Source: Arthrobacter crystallopoietes BAB-32
GTDB taxonomy: Bacteria; Actinomycetota; Actinomycetes; Actinomycetales; Micrococcaceae
Assembly: GCF_000328305.2 (NCBI RefSeq)
Contig: NZ_ANPE02000178.1
Location: forward strand, 1-33,162
Direction: 5' to 3'
DNA length: 33,162 nt
How positions within the stretch are numbered: position 1 is the first letter of the stretch; every line of letters begins with the position of its first letter. A program made the position numbers and the translations under genes. A model generated the notes under the pieces. The model had not been told where the DNA came from, ran no database searches, and worked only from the letters and a program-made list of their open reading frames with translations. This document shows, one piece after another, positions 15,775 through 22,846 of the stretch.

Positions 15775-16800
15775 GTGGCACACCAGTTCACCGTTCGCGA
15801 AATTGCACAGCAGGCAGGCGTCAGCGATGCCACCGTGGATCGGGTCCTGCACGGCCGCCCGGGGGTCCGCCCGTCGACGGCAGGCCAGGTGCGGCGCGCG
15901 ATGCAGGAACTCGAGGCGCAACGGCACCAGCTGGAGTTGACCGGGCGCCGCTTCCTCATCGATGTGGTGACCGACGCGCCCGCCCGGTTCAACAACGCCG
16001 TGCGGGCGGCGCTGGAGCACGAGCTCCCGCTGCTGCGCCCGGCGGTCTTCCGGGCCCGTTTCCACCAGCACGAGCGCTGGACCGCGGGTGAGTGCGTCGT
16101 TGAACTGGACCGGATTGCGTCCCTCGGCAGCCACGGAGTAATCCTCAAGGCGCCCGACGCACCGGAGATGGCCGCCGCCGTCGACCGTTTATTGGCTCGC
16201 GGGGTACCGGTGGTGACGCTGGCGACGGATGTTCCGGTCAGCCGCCGGCTCGCCTATGTGGGGATCGACAACCGTTCCGCGGGGGCGACGGCGGCGTACC
16301 TCATCTCGCAGTGGCTGGGTAGCCGGCCGGGAGGCGTTGCAGTGACGGTGAGCAACGACTCGTTCCGCGGCGAGGAGGAGCGCGAAATGGGCTTCCGCGC
16401 CGCGATGCGAAGGCTGGATCCGGACCGGCCGGTGAGCTACCTGGGCGGATCGGACGGCCTCGACGACAGTGCGCGGACGATCATGGCGGCCGCGCTGGCC
16501 GCAGATCCCGCGCTGGCCGGCGTGTATTCCATCGGCGGCGGCAATCGGGGACTGCTGGCCGCCTTCGAGGAGGCGGGCCGGGAGCCAGCCGTGTTCGTCG
16601 GGCATGACCTGAATCCGGACAACGTCGCCCTGCTGCGTGCCGGCCGGATCAATGCGCTGTTGCACCATGACCTCCACCAGGACCTTAACCGCTGCTGCCG
16701 GATCCTGATGTGCCATCACGGCGCGCTGCCGGAGGTGCCGGCCACCGAGGAGTCGAAGATCGACGTCGTTACCCCGCACAACATTCCGGCCGGGCTGTAG
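15775..16800 (+). CDS. LacI-family transcriptional regulator (dioxygenase module)
   Basis: A 341-residue repressor or activator. The helix-turn-helix lies at residues 5-50 (TVREIAQQAGVSDATVDRVLHG), followed by a periplasmic-binding-protein-like sensor domain (about residues 60-335; GSHGVILKAPDAPEMAAAVDRLL, YVGIDNRSAGATAAYL, VFVGHDLNPDNVALL). The usual hinge-helix motif YxPNxxAR is missing: the linker reads LEAQRHQLELTGRR, so operator binding may differ from classical LacI proteins. The GTG start has GAAGGAGG about 6 bases upstream. It is divergent from the PhyH-dehydrogenase-SDR operon and probably controls it in response to that module's sugar or cyclitol substrate. Confidence 0.9.
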   Translation: MAHQFTVREIAQQAGVSDATVDRVLHGRPGVRPSTAGQVRRAMQELEAQRHQLELTGRRFLIDVVTDAPARFNNAVRAALEHELPLLRPAVFRARFHQHERWTAGECVVELDRIASLGSHGVILKAPDAPEMAAAVDRLLARGVPVVTLATDVPVSRRLAYVGIDNRSAGATAAYLISQWLGSRPGGVAVTVSNDSFRGEEEREMGFRAAMRRLDPDRPVSYLGGSDGLDDSARTIMAAALAADPALAGVYSIGGGNRGLLAAFEEAGREPAVFVGHDLNPDNVALLRAGRINALLHHDLHQDLNRCCRILMCHHGALPEVPATEESKIDVVTPHNIPAGL

Positions 16801-16813
16801 CAGCTCTGCCGGA

Positions 16814-17716
16814 TCAGTCCGTGAAGGGCAGCCGCGGGTCCACCTGCTGGCCTTCCCACGTACGGCGGATCCAGCCGTGGTGCGGGTCGTCGCTGATCAG
16901 CCATTCCCGCACGCGGCCCGGGCCGGCCATCACGTTCAGGTAGTAGAGGTCGTAGCCGGGGGCAGCCATCGCGGGTCCGTGCCAGCCGTAGGGAACCAGG
17001 ACCACGTCGCCAGTGCGGACCTCGGCGTTGACATCGATGGGCCGTTCGTCGGAGGCATAGACCCTTGCGTACCCGATCGGGTCCGCCTCATGGGGAGCAG
17101 GCGAGTCCTTGGCTAGGCGGGTTTCGAAGTAGTAGATCTCCTCGAGGCTGCTCTCGCCTTCCCTCTCCTCATCATGCTTGTGCGGGGGATAGGAGGACCA
17201 GTTGCCAGCGGGTGTGATGACCTCGCAGACGATGAAGCGGTCCGCCTCGAGCGCGGCCGGAGTGCCGAAATTGTGCACTTGCCGGGAGCAGATGCCCGAG
17301 CCGCGCAGTTCCACCGGGGTCTCCTCGGCCGGGATGAGCCGGACCGGATAGCTCGCTTTGGCCGGCGCCAAGGCCACGGCGACGCGGCCGCCGTCCCGCG
17401 AGGAGATCGAGAGGGCGGTCTCGATTCCGGAGTACAGCACGTCTGAGGGGCCGGCGAAGACGTTGGCGCGCCCGCGGAGCGGGTAGTCCGTGCCGTCTAC
17501 CGACACTGTGAAGGCACCCTCTAGGGGAACAACGATCCGCTCCTCTGCCTCGGCGGCCAGTTTGATGGCCTCGCCGGGTGCCAGTTCGGCGACTTTGAGC
17601 CCGGTGTGGGCCCAACCCGCGACCTGGGTGGCACTGTCGGCGGCTCCTAGCGATACTTGCCACGCGCCGTCGTTGGCGGAACCGAGCGGATAGACCCAGG
17701 TGGGTGTTTCGGGCAT
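16814..17716 (-). CDS. iolB: 5-deoxy-glucuronate isomerase
   Basis: A 300-residue bicupin that isomerises 5-deoxyglucuronate, made by IolD, to 5-dehydro-2-deoxygluconate, the IolC substrate. The metal site is visible in the second cupin: His179 and His181 (PPHKHDEE), Glu192 or Glu193 (LEEIYYF) and His246 (VPYGWHGPA), followed by DLYYLNVMAGP. AGAAAGG lies upstream of the ATG. It fills the one step missing from the plus-strand iol operon, 4 kb away and on the opposite strand. It lies 18 bases downstream of the GntR regulator gene, so the two are probably co-transcribed. Its 3' end converges with the LacI-type gene, leaving only 13 bases and no room for a terminator. Confidence 0.93.
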   Translation of the reverse strand: MPETPTWVYPLGSANDGAWQVSLGAADSATQVAGWAHTGLKVAELAPGEAIKLAAEAEERIVVPLEGAFTVSVDGTDYPLRGRANVFAGPSDVLYSGIETALSISSRDGGRVAVALAPAKASYPVRLIPAEETPVELRGSGICSRQVHNFGTPAALEADRFIVCEVITPAGNWSSYPPHKHDEEREGESSLEEIYYFETRLAKDSPAPHEADPIGYARVYASDERPIDVNAEVRTGDVVLVPYGWHGPAMAAPGYDLYYLNVMAGPGRVREWLISDDPHHGWIRRTWEGQQVDPRLPFTD

Positions 17717-17734
17717 GGAATGGCCTTTCTGTAA

Positions 17735-18475
17735 TTAACGCTGGACCAACGTCATTTCGAAGCTGTAGGAGTCCGCACGGTAGACGTGGTGGCCGGTCTC
17801 GACGTTGCGGCCGGCATCGTCGACGGCGGTGCGTTCCATGGTCACCAGTGCTGCACCCGTGTCGGTTTCCAGCAGGCTGGCCTGGCGGCTGTCGGCGATG
17901 GTCGCGCCGATCCGCTGGGTGGCCAGCCGGAAGTTTACCCCGGCGTCCCGCAGGATCTGGTAGAGGCCAAGCTTGCGGAGTCCGTCCTCGGTGATCTCGG
18001 TGATGTCGTCCCGCACCCAGTTCTCCATCAGGGCCAGGGGCTTTCCCCCGACACTGCGCAGCCGCGTGAAGTGGTAGACATTCACTCCAGCGGGAAGGTC
18101 AAGCGCCTTCGCGATCTCCGGGTCGGCGACACCGTGCCGGAACTCGAGGACTTCGGTGGTCGGCTTCTGGCCCGTACGCTTGAGGTCGTCGAAGAGGCTC
18201 GAGAGCTCCAAATGGCGCCGCACCTGGTTCGAGACCACCTGGGTGCCCACGCCGCGCTTGCGTACGAGCAGGCCCGAGCGGACGAGCTCGTCCATCGCCT
18301 TCCGCATTGTGGGCCTGGACAGCTTCAGTTTGCTGGCCAACTCGATCTCGTTGTCTAGGCGGGAGCCGGATTCGAGTGCCCCGCTGTGGATCGCTGCTTC
18401 GATTCCCTGGACCACCTGGTGGTAGAGGGGGACCGGCGACGACCGGTCGATGGGGATGTTGAGCTCTGTACTCAT
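17735..18475 (-). CDS. iolR: GntR-family (HutC/UTRA) regulator, probable inositol repressor
   Basis: A 246-residue regulator. The winged helix-turn-helix spans about residues 16-82 (VPLYHQVVQGIEAAIHSG, LSRPTMRKAMDELVRSGLLVRKRGVGT). A UTRA ligand-binding domain follows, about residues 100-240 (YHFTRLRSVGGKPLALMENWV, TMERTAVDDAGRNVETGHHVYRADSY). Context makes it the inositol-responsive repressor: it adjoins iolB and faces the importer genes. Boxes matching the known GntR-type IolR motif lie in front of it, in front of the importer and at iolC. The ligand is probably inositol or a pathway intermediate, by inference. One box lies about 60 bases upstream of its own ATG, so autoregulation is likely. 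Confidence 0.85.
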   Translation of the reverse strand: MSTELNIPIDRSSPVPLYHQVVQGIEAAIHSGALESGSRLDNEIELASKLKLSRPTMRKAMDELVRSGLLVRKRGVGTQVVSNQVRRHLELSSLFDDLKRTGQKPTTEVLEFRHGVADPEIAKALDLPAGVNVYHFTRLRSVGGKPLALMENWVRDDITEITEDGLRKLGLYQILRDAGVNFRLATQRIGATIADSRQASLLETDTGAALVTMERTAVDDAGRNVETGHHVYRADSYSFEMTLVQR

Positions 18476-18533
18476 GGTCCTCGTCCACCTTCTTCCTGGT
18501 GCTGAATCCCTATGGATGAGCGGGGCTGCCGTA

Positions 18534-18546
18534 TTGACAGGACAAA
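18534..18546. promoter_or_regulatory. IolR-like box upstream of the GntR regulator gene
   Basis: TTGACAGGACAAA is an exact copy of the 13-mer at 4014-4026 in front of iolC. On the minus strand it contains TGTCCTGTCA, nine of ten positions of the IolR motif. It lies 59 bases upstream of the GntR start and about 230 bases before the importer lipoprotein gene, so it most likely controls the regulator gene itself. Confidence 0.6.
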
Positions 18547-18643
18547 TAGTCCTGCGATCGTATCAGTGGCTCCCGGGACTTCCGCTTGTTCCCGGGCCGC
18601 TGCGGTAACACCGAACCGGGACTTGTCTTCGTGAATGTGAATA

Positions 18644-18653
18644 TGTCCTGACA
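18644..18653. promoter_or_regulatory. Full-match IolR-like box at the ABC importer promoter
   Basis: TGTCCTGACA fits all ten positions of KGWCHTRACA. It is embedded in the palindrome ATGTC-CT-GACAT and lies five bases before a TTGACT -35 candidate. This placement suggests repression of the importer by the adjacent GntR protein. Confidence 0.6.
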
Positions 18654-18658
18654 TTCTA

Positions 18659-18688
18659 TTGACTTTTGTGATTCCTGTCACCCATTCT
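18659..18688 (+). promoter_or_regulatory. Putative promoter of the ABC importer operon
   Basis: TTGACT (18659-18664) and CATTCT (18683-18688) are 18 bases apart; the -10 keeps A2, T3 and T6. A long leader of about 80 bases would precede the GTG at 18775. An 11-base inverted repeat, CTTGTGACAAG (18687-18697), lies at the expected transcription start. Confidence 0.4.
18667..18682. promoter_or_regulatory. CRP/GlxR-like site at the ABC importer promoter
   Basis: TGTGATTCCTGTCACC matches TGTGA-N6-TCACA at nine of ten defined positions. It lies between the candidate -35 and -10 elements, so either it represses or the promoter is placed differently. It parallels the site at 4048-4063 in front of iolC and suggests shared cAMP-type catabolite control. 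Confidence 0.5.
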
Positions 18689-18774
18689 TGTGACAAGGCG
18701 CTGCGCCGGCAGGAGTGCCGGACAGGCCATCGGCCTTCGGGGAAGGCCGAATCACGAAGACGAAGGAGAACCTC

Positions 18775-19773
18775 GTGTCACACAAGCTTTCCTGGCGGAA
18801 ACTGGCAGCCGCGGCAGTCATGGTTCCGGCACTCGCACTCACAGCCTGTTCCTCTTCCGGTGGCCGTGCCCCCGAAGCGAACGATGGCGGTGGCGGAGGC
18901 GCCGTCGCCGACACCGAACGGATGAGCGTCGCGCTGATTACCCATGCTGCTCCCGGCGACACGTTCTGGGACATCGTCCGCAAGGGCGCGGAAGAGGCAT
19001 CCGCCAAGGACAACGTTGAACTCCAGTACCTGTCCGATCCGGAAGGCGGGCGCCAGGCCCAGCTGATCGAACAGGCCGTCGACCAGGGCGTGGACGGGAT
19101 CGCAGTCACACTGGCCAAGCCTGACGCGCTCGCCTCCGCCCTGAAGAAGGCGACGGATGCAGGAATCCCGGTCGTCAGCCTCAACGCCGGCGAAGACCGT
19201 TTCTCGGAGCTCGGAGCCTTCACGCACTTTGGTTCCAACGAGAAGCTGGCCGGCGAGGCGGTCGGCGAACGCCTGGCTTCGGAGGGCTACGAGCACCCCA
19301 TCTGCGTCATCCAGGAGCAGGGCCACGTTGGGCTGGAGAATCGCTGCGCCGGCGTGAAGGCCAAAGTGCCGGACACCGAGATCCTGTACGTGCAGGGCAC
19401 GGATATGACCCAGGTCGAGTCTACGGTGACGGCTAAACTGCAGGCCACGGCGGCGGCCGACGTCGTAATTGGTTTGGGTGCTCCGTTTACGCTGACCATC
19501 CTCAAGGCCGTCGGCAACGCCGGCAGCGACGCGAAGGTCGCCTCCTTCGACATGAATGCCGAGCTCGCCCAGAAGATTGTCGACGGCGATGTCATCTTCA
19601 CCGTCGACCAGCAGCCTTGGCTCCAGGGCTACGGGGCGGTGGACGCGCTGTGGCAGAACCAGCGCGGCGGCTTCGAGATCGGCGGCGGCCAGCCGGTCCT
19701 GACCGGTCCGACCATCGTGGACCAGGAGAGCGCCCAGCAGGTGCTCGAGTTCGCTGAACAAGGCGTCCGCTAA
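18775..19773 (+). CDS. Sugar ABC transporter substrate-binding lipoprotein
   Basis: A 332-residue lipoprotein of the ribose/galactose-type periplasmic-binding family. The signal peptide ends in the lipobox LTAC with Cys25 as the lipidated residue, followed by a Ser/Gly-rich linker. The mature part has two lobes: ALITHAAPGDTFWDIVRKGAEEA, QLIEQAVDQGVDGIAVTLAKP and DAGIPVVSLNAGED in the first, DVVIGLGAPFTLTILKAVG and TVDQQPWLQGYGAVDAL in the second. I chose GTG 18775 because GAAGGAG precedes it by 7 bases; an upstream ATG frame is not conserved. It captures sugar or cyclitol outside the membrane for the following permease and ATPase. Inositol is the likely ligand from regulation and context; this is not provable from sequence. 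Confidence 0.9.
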   Translation: MSHKLSWRKLAAAAVMVPALALTACSSSGGRAPEANDGGGGGAVADTERMSVALITHAAPGDTFWDIVRKGAEEASAKDNVELQYLSDPEGGRQAQLIEQAVDQGVDGIAVTLAKPDALASALKKATDAGIPVVSLNAGEDRFSELGAFTHFGSNEKLAGEAVGERLASEGYEHPICVIQEQGHVGLENRCAGVKAKVPDTEILYVQGTDMTQVESTVTAKLQATAAADVVIGLGAPFTLTILKAVGNAGSDAKVASFDMNAELAQKIVDGDVIFTVDQQPWLQGYGAVDALWQNQRGGFEIGGGQPVLTGPTIVDQESAQQVLEFAEQGVR

Positions 19774-19783
19774 CCAGACGACA

Positions 19784-19817
19784 GCTGCGGCGGGACCTTC
19801 GCCCGTTCCGCCGCAGC
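19784..19817 (+). terminator. Intercistronic stem-loop between binding-protein and permease genes
   Basis: Thirteen base pairs (19784-19796 with 19805-19817; GCTGCGGCGGGAC against GTTCCGCCGCAGC, one G-U) close an 8-base loop. There is no U-tract, and the permease ribosome site follows five bases later. Such hairpins often stabilise the binding-protein message or partly terminate transcription, so that binding protein exceeds permease. Confidence 0.65.
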
Positions 19818-19835
19818 CTCCAAGGAGTAAATGAC

Positions 19836-20876
19836 ATGACCATTGCAGCAACAGCTCCCGTGACTGATGAACGGGTTGCCAAGAAAAGCACCGTAAGCAA
19901 GCTCCTGGGCCGTCCCGAGATCGGCGCGCTGGTCGGAGCCGTGGCCCTCTTTGTCTTCTTCGCTGCGGTTGCGCCCGTCTTCCTGCAGCCCGGCTCCATC
20001 GCCACGGTGCTGTACGGAGCGTCCACCATCGGGATCATGGCCGTTGGCGTTTCCTTGCTGATGATCGGCGGAGAATTCGACCTTTCCACCGGCGTCGCGG
20101 TGATCAGTTCGGCCCTGATGGCTTCGCTGTTCAGCTGGTACTTCTCGATGAATGTCTGGGTCGGAGTGCTCTTGGCCCTGGTCATGTCGCTGGGAGTGGG
20201 CTTCATCAACGGCTGGATCCTGATCAAGACCAAGCTGCCCTCCTTCATCGTCACGCTCGCCACGTTCCTGATGCTGACCGGCCTGAACCTCGGCCTGACC
20301 CGTGCCATCGGCGGCAGCGTTTCAACGCCGTCCGTCTCCAACATGGACGGTTTCGAATCCGCCCGGGCCATCTTCGCCTCCTCGGTGAACATTGCCGGCG
20401 TGGACGTGAAGATCACGGTGTTCATCTGGCTCGGGATGGTCGCGGTTGCGTCGTGGGTGCTGCTGCGGACCAAGATCGGCAACTGGATCTTCGCTTCGGG
20501 CGGCGACGCCAACGCGGCAAGAGCAGTGGGTGTCCCGGTGGTCAAGACCAAGATCGGCCTCTTCATGGCCGTCGGCTTCTGCGCCTGGGTGCTGGGCATG
20601 CACAATCTGTTCGCGTTCGCCACGGTGCAGTCGGGTGAAGGCATCGGCAACGAGTTCCTCTACATCATCGCTGCAGTGATCGGCGGCTGCCTGCTCACCG
20701 GCGGCTACGGCTCGGCCATCGGCGGCGCGATCGGCGCCTTCATCTTCGGCATGGCCAACAAAGGCATCGTGTACGCCGAATGGAACCCGGACTGGTTCAA
20801 GTTCTTCCTGGGCCTGATGCTCCTGCTGGCGACCATCGTCAACCTCGTCGTCAAGCGCCGGGCCGAGCAGAAGTAA
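19836..20876 (+). CDS. Ribose-type ABC transporter permease
   Basis: A 346-residue membrane protein of the RbsC/BPD_transp_2 class with eight to ten hydrophobic helices. Characteristic segments are MAVGVSLLMIGGEFDLSTGVAVISSALMA, the cytoplasmic loop ASGGDANAARAVGVPVVKTKIGLFM and GGCLLTGGYGSAIGGAIGAFIFGMANKGI. It forms the membrane channel, probably as a homodimer, of the importer encoded with the adjacent lipoprotein and ATPase. AAGGAG lies about 8 bases before the ATG. It is separated from the lipoprotein gene by a strong hairpin and from the ATPase gene by 15 bases. Confidence 0.92.
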   Translation: MTIAATAPVTDERVAKKSTVSKLLGRPEIGALVGAVALFVFFAAVAPVFLQPGSIATVLYGASTIGIMAVGVSLLMIGGEFDLSTGVAVISSALMASLFSWYFSMNVWVGVLLALVMSLGVGFINGWILIKTKLPSFIVTLATFLMLTGLNLGLTRAIGGSVSTPSVSNMDGFESARAIFASSVNIAGVDVKITVFIWLGMVAVASWVLLRTKIGNWIFASGGDANAARAVGVPVVKTKIGLFMAVGFCAWVLGMHNLFAFATVQSGEGIGNEFLYIIAAVIGGCLLTGGYGSAIGGAIGAFIFGMANKGIVYAEWNPDWFKFFLGLMLLLATIVNLVVKRRAEQK

Positions 20877-20891
20877 CGGAGACGTAAGGAA

Positions 20892-21806
20892 ATGGCCATC
20901 ATGGAAAACGACCAAATCACCCAGGAAACCCTGCTCCAGGGTGAGACCGACCCGCTGACCTCCACGCCGGTGCACCTGCTGCACCTGGACAAGGTCGGCA
21001 AGCACTACGGCAACATCATCGCGCTGCGGGATGTCACCATGGCCGTCGACGCCGGAAGGGTCACCTGCGTGCTCGGCGACAACGGTGCCGGCAAGTCCAC
21101 GCTGATCAAGATCATTGCCGGCCTGCACCAGCACGACGAGGGCACCTTCACCATCCTCGGCGAGGAACGCAAGCTGTCCTCTCCGCGGGAGGCGCTCGAC
21201 GCTGGCATTGCTGCCGTCTACCAAGACCTCGCCGTCGTCTCGCTCATGCCGATCTGGCGCAACTTCTTCCTCGGCTCCGAGCTGACGACGGGTTTCGGGC
21301 CCTTCAAGCGGCTCGACGTCGACCGGATGAAAGAGATCACGAAGAAAGAACTGCAGGACATGGGCATCGACCTGCGCGATGTGGAGCAGCCGATCGGCCA
21401 GCTCTCCGGCGGTGAGCGCCAATGTGTCGCGATCGCCCGCGCGGTGCACTTCGGAGCCAAGGTCCTGATCCTCGACGAGCCGACGGCTGCGCTCGGCGTC
21501 AAGCAGTCCGGCGTCGTGCTGCGCTACATTCTCCAGGCCCGCGACCGCGGCCTCGGCGTCATCTTCATCACCCACAACCCGCACCACGCCTTCCCGGTGG
21601 GCGACCGGTTCCTGCTGCTCAAGCGCGGCAAGTCGATCGGCTACTACAACAAGAAGGACATCACCCTCGAGGAACTCACCGCGCAGATGGCCGGTGGCGC
21701 CGAGCTGGCCGAGCTGGCGCACGAGCTTGAGGCTCTCGGCGGCCATACGGACGTTGTCGCGGAAGTGGAAGCGGAAGTAGGCGCGACGGAAGCCCGCCGC
21801 ACCTAG
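20892..21806 (+). CDS. Single-domain sugar ABC transporter ATPase
   Basis: A 304-residue ATPase with one ABC domain. Walker A is GDNGAGKST (residues 62-70), the Q-loop lies in VYQDLAVV, the signature is LSGGE (171-175), Walker B is VLILDEP (191-197) and the switch His is His228 (ITHNPHH). Ribose-type importers usually carry a tandem ATPase of about 500 residues (RbsA). This one has a single domain, like FrcA of rhizobial fructose importers, so it should work as a homodimer. The C-terminal tail is rich in Glu and Ala. An ATG at 20901 has better spacing to AAGGA and would shorten the protein by three residues. It is the third gene of the importer operon. Confidence 0.92.
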   Translation: MAIMENDQITQETLLQGETDPLTSTPVHLLHLDKVGKHYGNIIALRDVTMAVDAGRVTCVLGDNGAGKSTLIKIIAGLHQHDEGTFTILGEERKLSSPREALDAGIAAVYQDLAVVSLMPIWRNFFLGSELTTGFGPFKRLDVDRMKEITKKELQDMGIDLRDVEQPIGQLSGGERQCVAIARAVHFGAKVLILDEPTAALGVKQSGVVLRYILQARDRGLGVIFITHNPHHAFPVGDRFLLLKRGKSIGYYNKKDITLEELTAQMAGGAELAELAHELEALGGHTDVVAEVEAEVGATEARRT

Positions 21807-21844
21807 CCGGTACGACCTGGACAGCAGCACATGAAGGAGGGAAT

Positions 21845-22846
21845 GTGACCATACGGACGGGAGTGGTCGGTGCGGGCATCATGGGCGCCGACCACGCTGA
21901 GAACCTGGCCAGGAACGTGGGCGGGAGCACGCTGGCCTGCGTGGCGGACATTGACGCAGAGCGTGCCAAGGCGGTGGCCTCGGAACTGGGCGCGCGGGCG
22001 GTAACCGATCCGCTGGAACTCATCGAGGACGACGGAATCGACGCGGTGGTTATCGCCTCGCACGACACGACCCATCCGGAGCTGGTCCAGGCTTGCCTGG
22101 CCGCGAGCAAGCCCGTGCTGTGCGAAAAGCCGCTGGCCACAACCGCGGATGAAGCCCGGCGGCTTGTCGAAGCCGAGCGTGCAGTAGTGGACCAGCTTGG
22201 CCGGTCCCTCATCAGCGTGGGGTTCATGCGCCGCTTCGATCCCGGCCACGTGGAGCTCCGCCGGTCCCTGGCCGCGGGGGAACTGGGACGGCCCCTGTTG
22301 CTGCACGGCATCAGCCGAAATGTCTCGGCCGCGCCCGGCGCCACCAACGAATCCGCCATCACCAACTCGGCCATCCATGAACTGGACTCCTTTCCCTGGC
22401 TGCTGGACAGTCCCATCGAGGAAGTTTCCTGGGTGCCCGGCATCCCCACCTCGTCCGAGGCGGCGGCCGGGCTCCAAGACCCTGCCTTCATGATGATCCG
22501 CCTGCGCTCAGGCGTGCTGGCCACCTTGGAGCTGTTCCTCAATGCCGGTCACGGCTATTCCACCCAGTGCGAAGTGGTCGGGGAGCGGGGCACCGGCCGG
22601 CTGGTAGAGCCGGCCGGGGCATCCTACAGCCTGGACCGAAAAAACTACGTGTCCTTCCCGGCCGACTGGCGGCCGCGGTTTGCGGCGGCCTACCGGCGCC
22701 AGCTGCAGGCCTGGATCCGCTCCCTGCAGGAGGGGACGCTGTCGCCCATGGCCTCTGCCGAAGACGGCTTGCGCGCCTCCCTCGCGGCCGAAGCGATGGT
22801 GCGTTCGATGCATAACGGCGGCGCCTTCACGCAGGTGGCGGCATGA
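21845..22846 (+). CDS. Gfo/Idh/MocA-family dehydrogenase, IolG-like with Asp-to-Asn active-site change
   Basis: A 333-residue oxidoreductase closely resembling IolG in layout: Rossmann motif GAGIMGADHAEN, CEKPLATT with Lys95, and TNSAIHELD with His178. The residue that is Asp173 in the IolG of this window is Asn174 here, which may alter substrate orientation or rate. The GTG start has GAAGGAGG five bases upstream; an ATG two bases earlier is out of frame and hits a stop at once. It lies 38 bases after the ATPase gene and its stop overlaps the next start (ATGA), so it probably belongs to the importer operon. It likely oxidises an inositol isomer or related sugar brought in by the transporter. 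Confidence 0.9.
   Translation: MTIRTGVVGAGIMGADHAENLARNVGGSTLACVADIDAERAKAVASELGARAVTDPLELIEDDGIDAVVIASHDTTHPELVQACLAASKPVLCEKPLATTADEARRLVEAERAVVDQLGRSLISVGFMRRFDPGHVELRRSLAAGELGRPLLLHGISRNVSAAPGATNESAITNSAIHELDSFPWLLDSPIEEVSWVPGIPTSSEAAAGLQDPAFMMIRLRSGVLATLELFLNAGHGYSTQCEVVGERGTGRLVEPAGASYSLDRKNYVSFPADWRPRFAAAYRRQLQAWIRSLQEGTLSPMASAEDGLRASLAAEAMVRSMHNGGAFTQVAA

Noticed and set aside
21834-21848. Five-codon open frame ATG-AAG-GAG-GGA-ATG-TGA overlapping the start of the dehydrogenase gene
   Set aside because: It consists of the ribosome-binding site region and is too short to be a meaningful peptide; chance is the simpler explanation.
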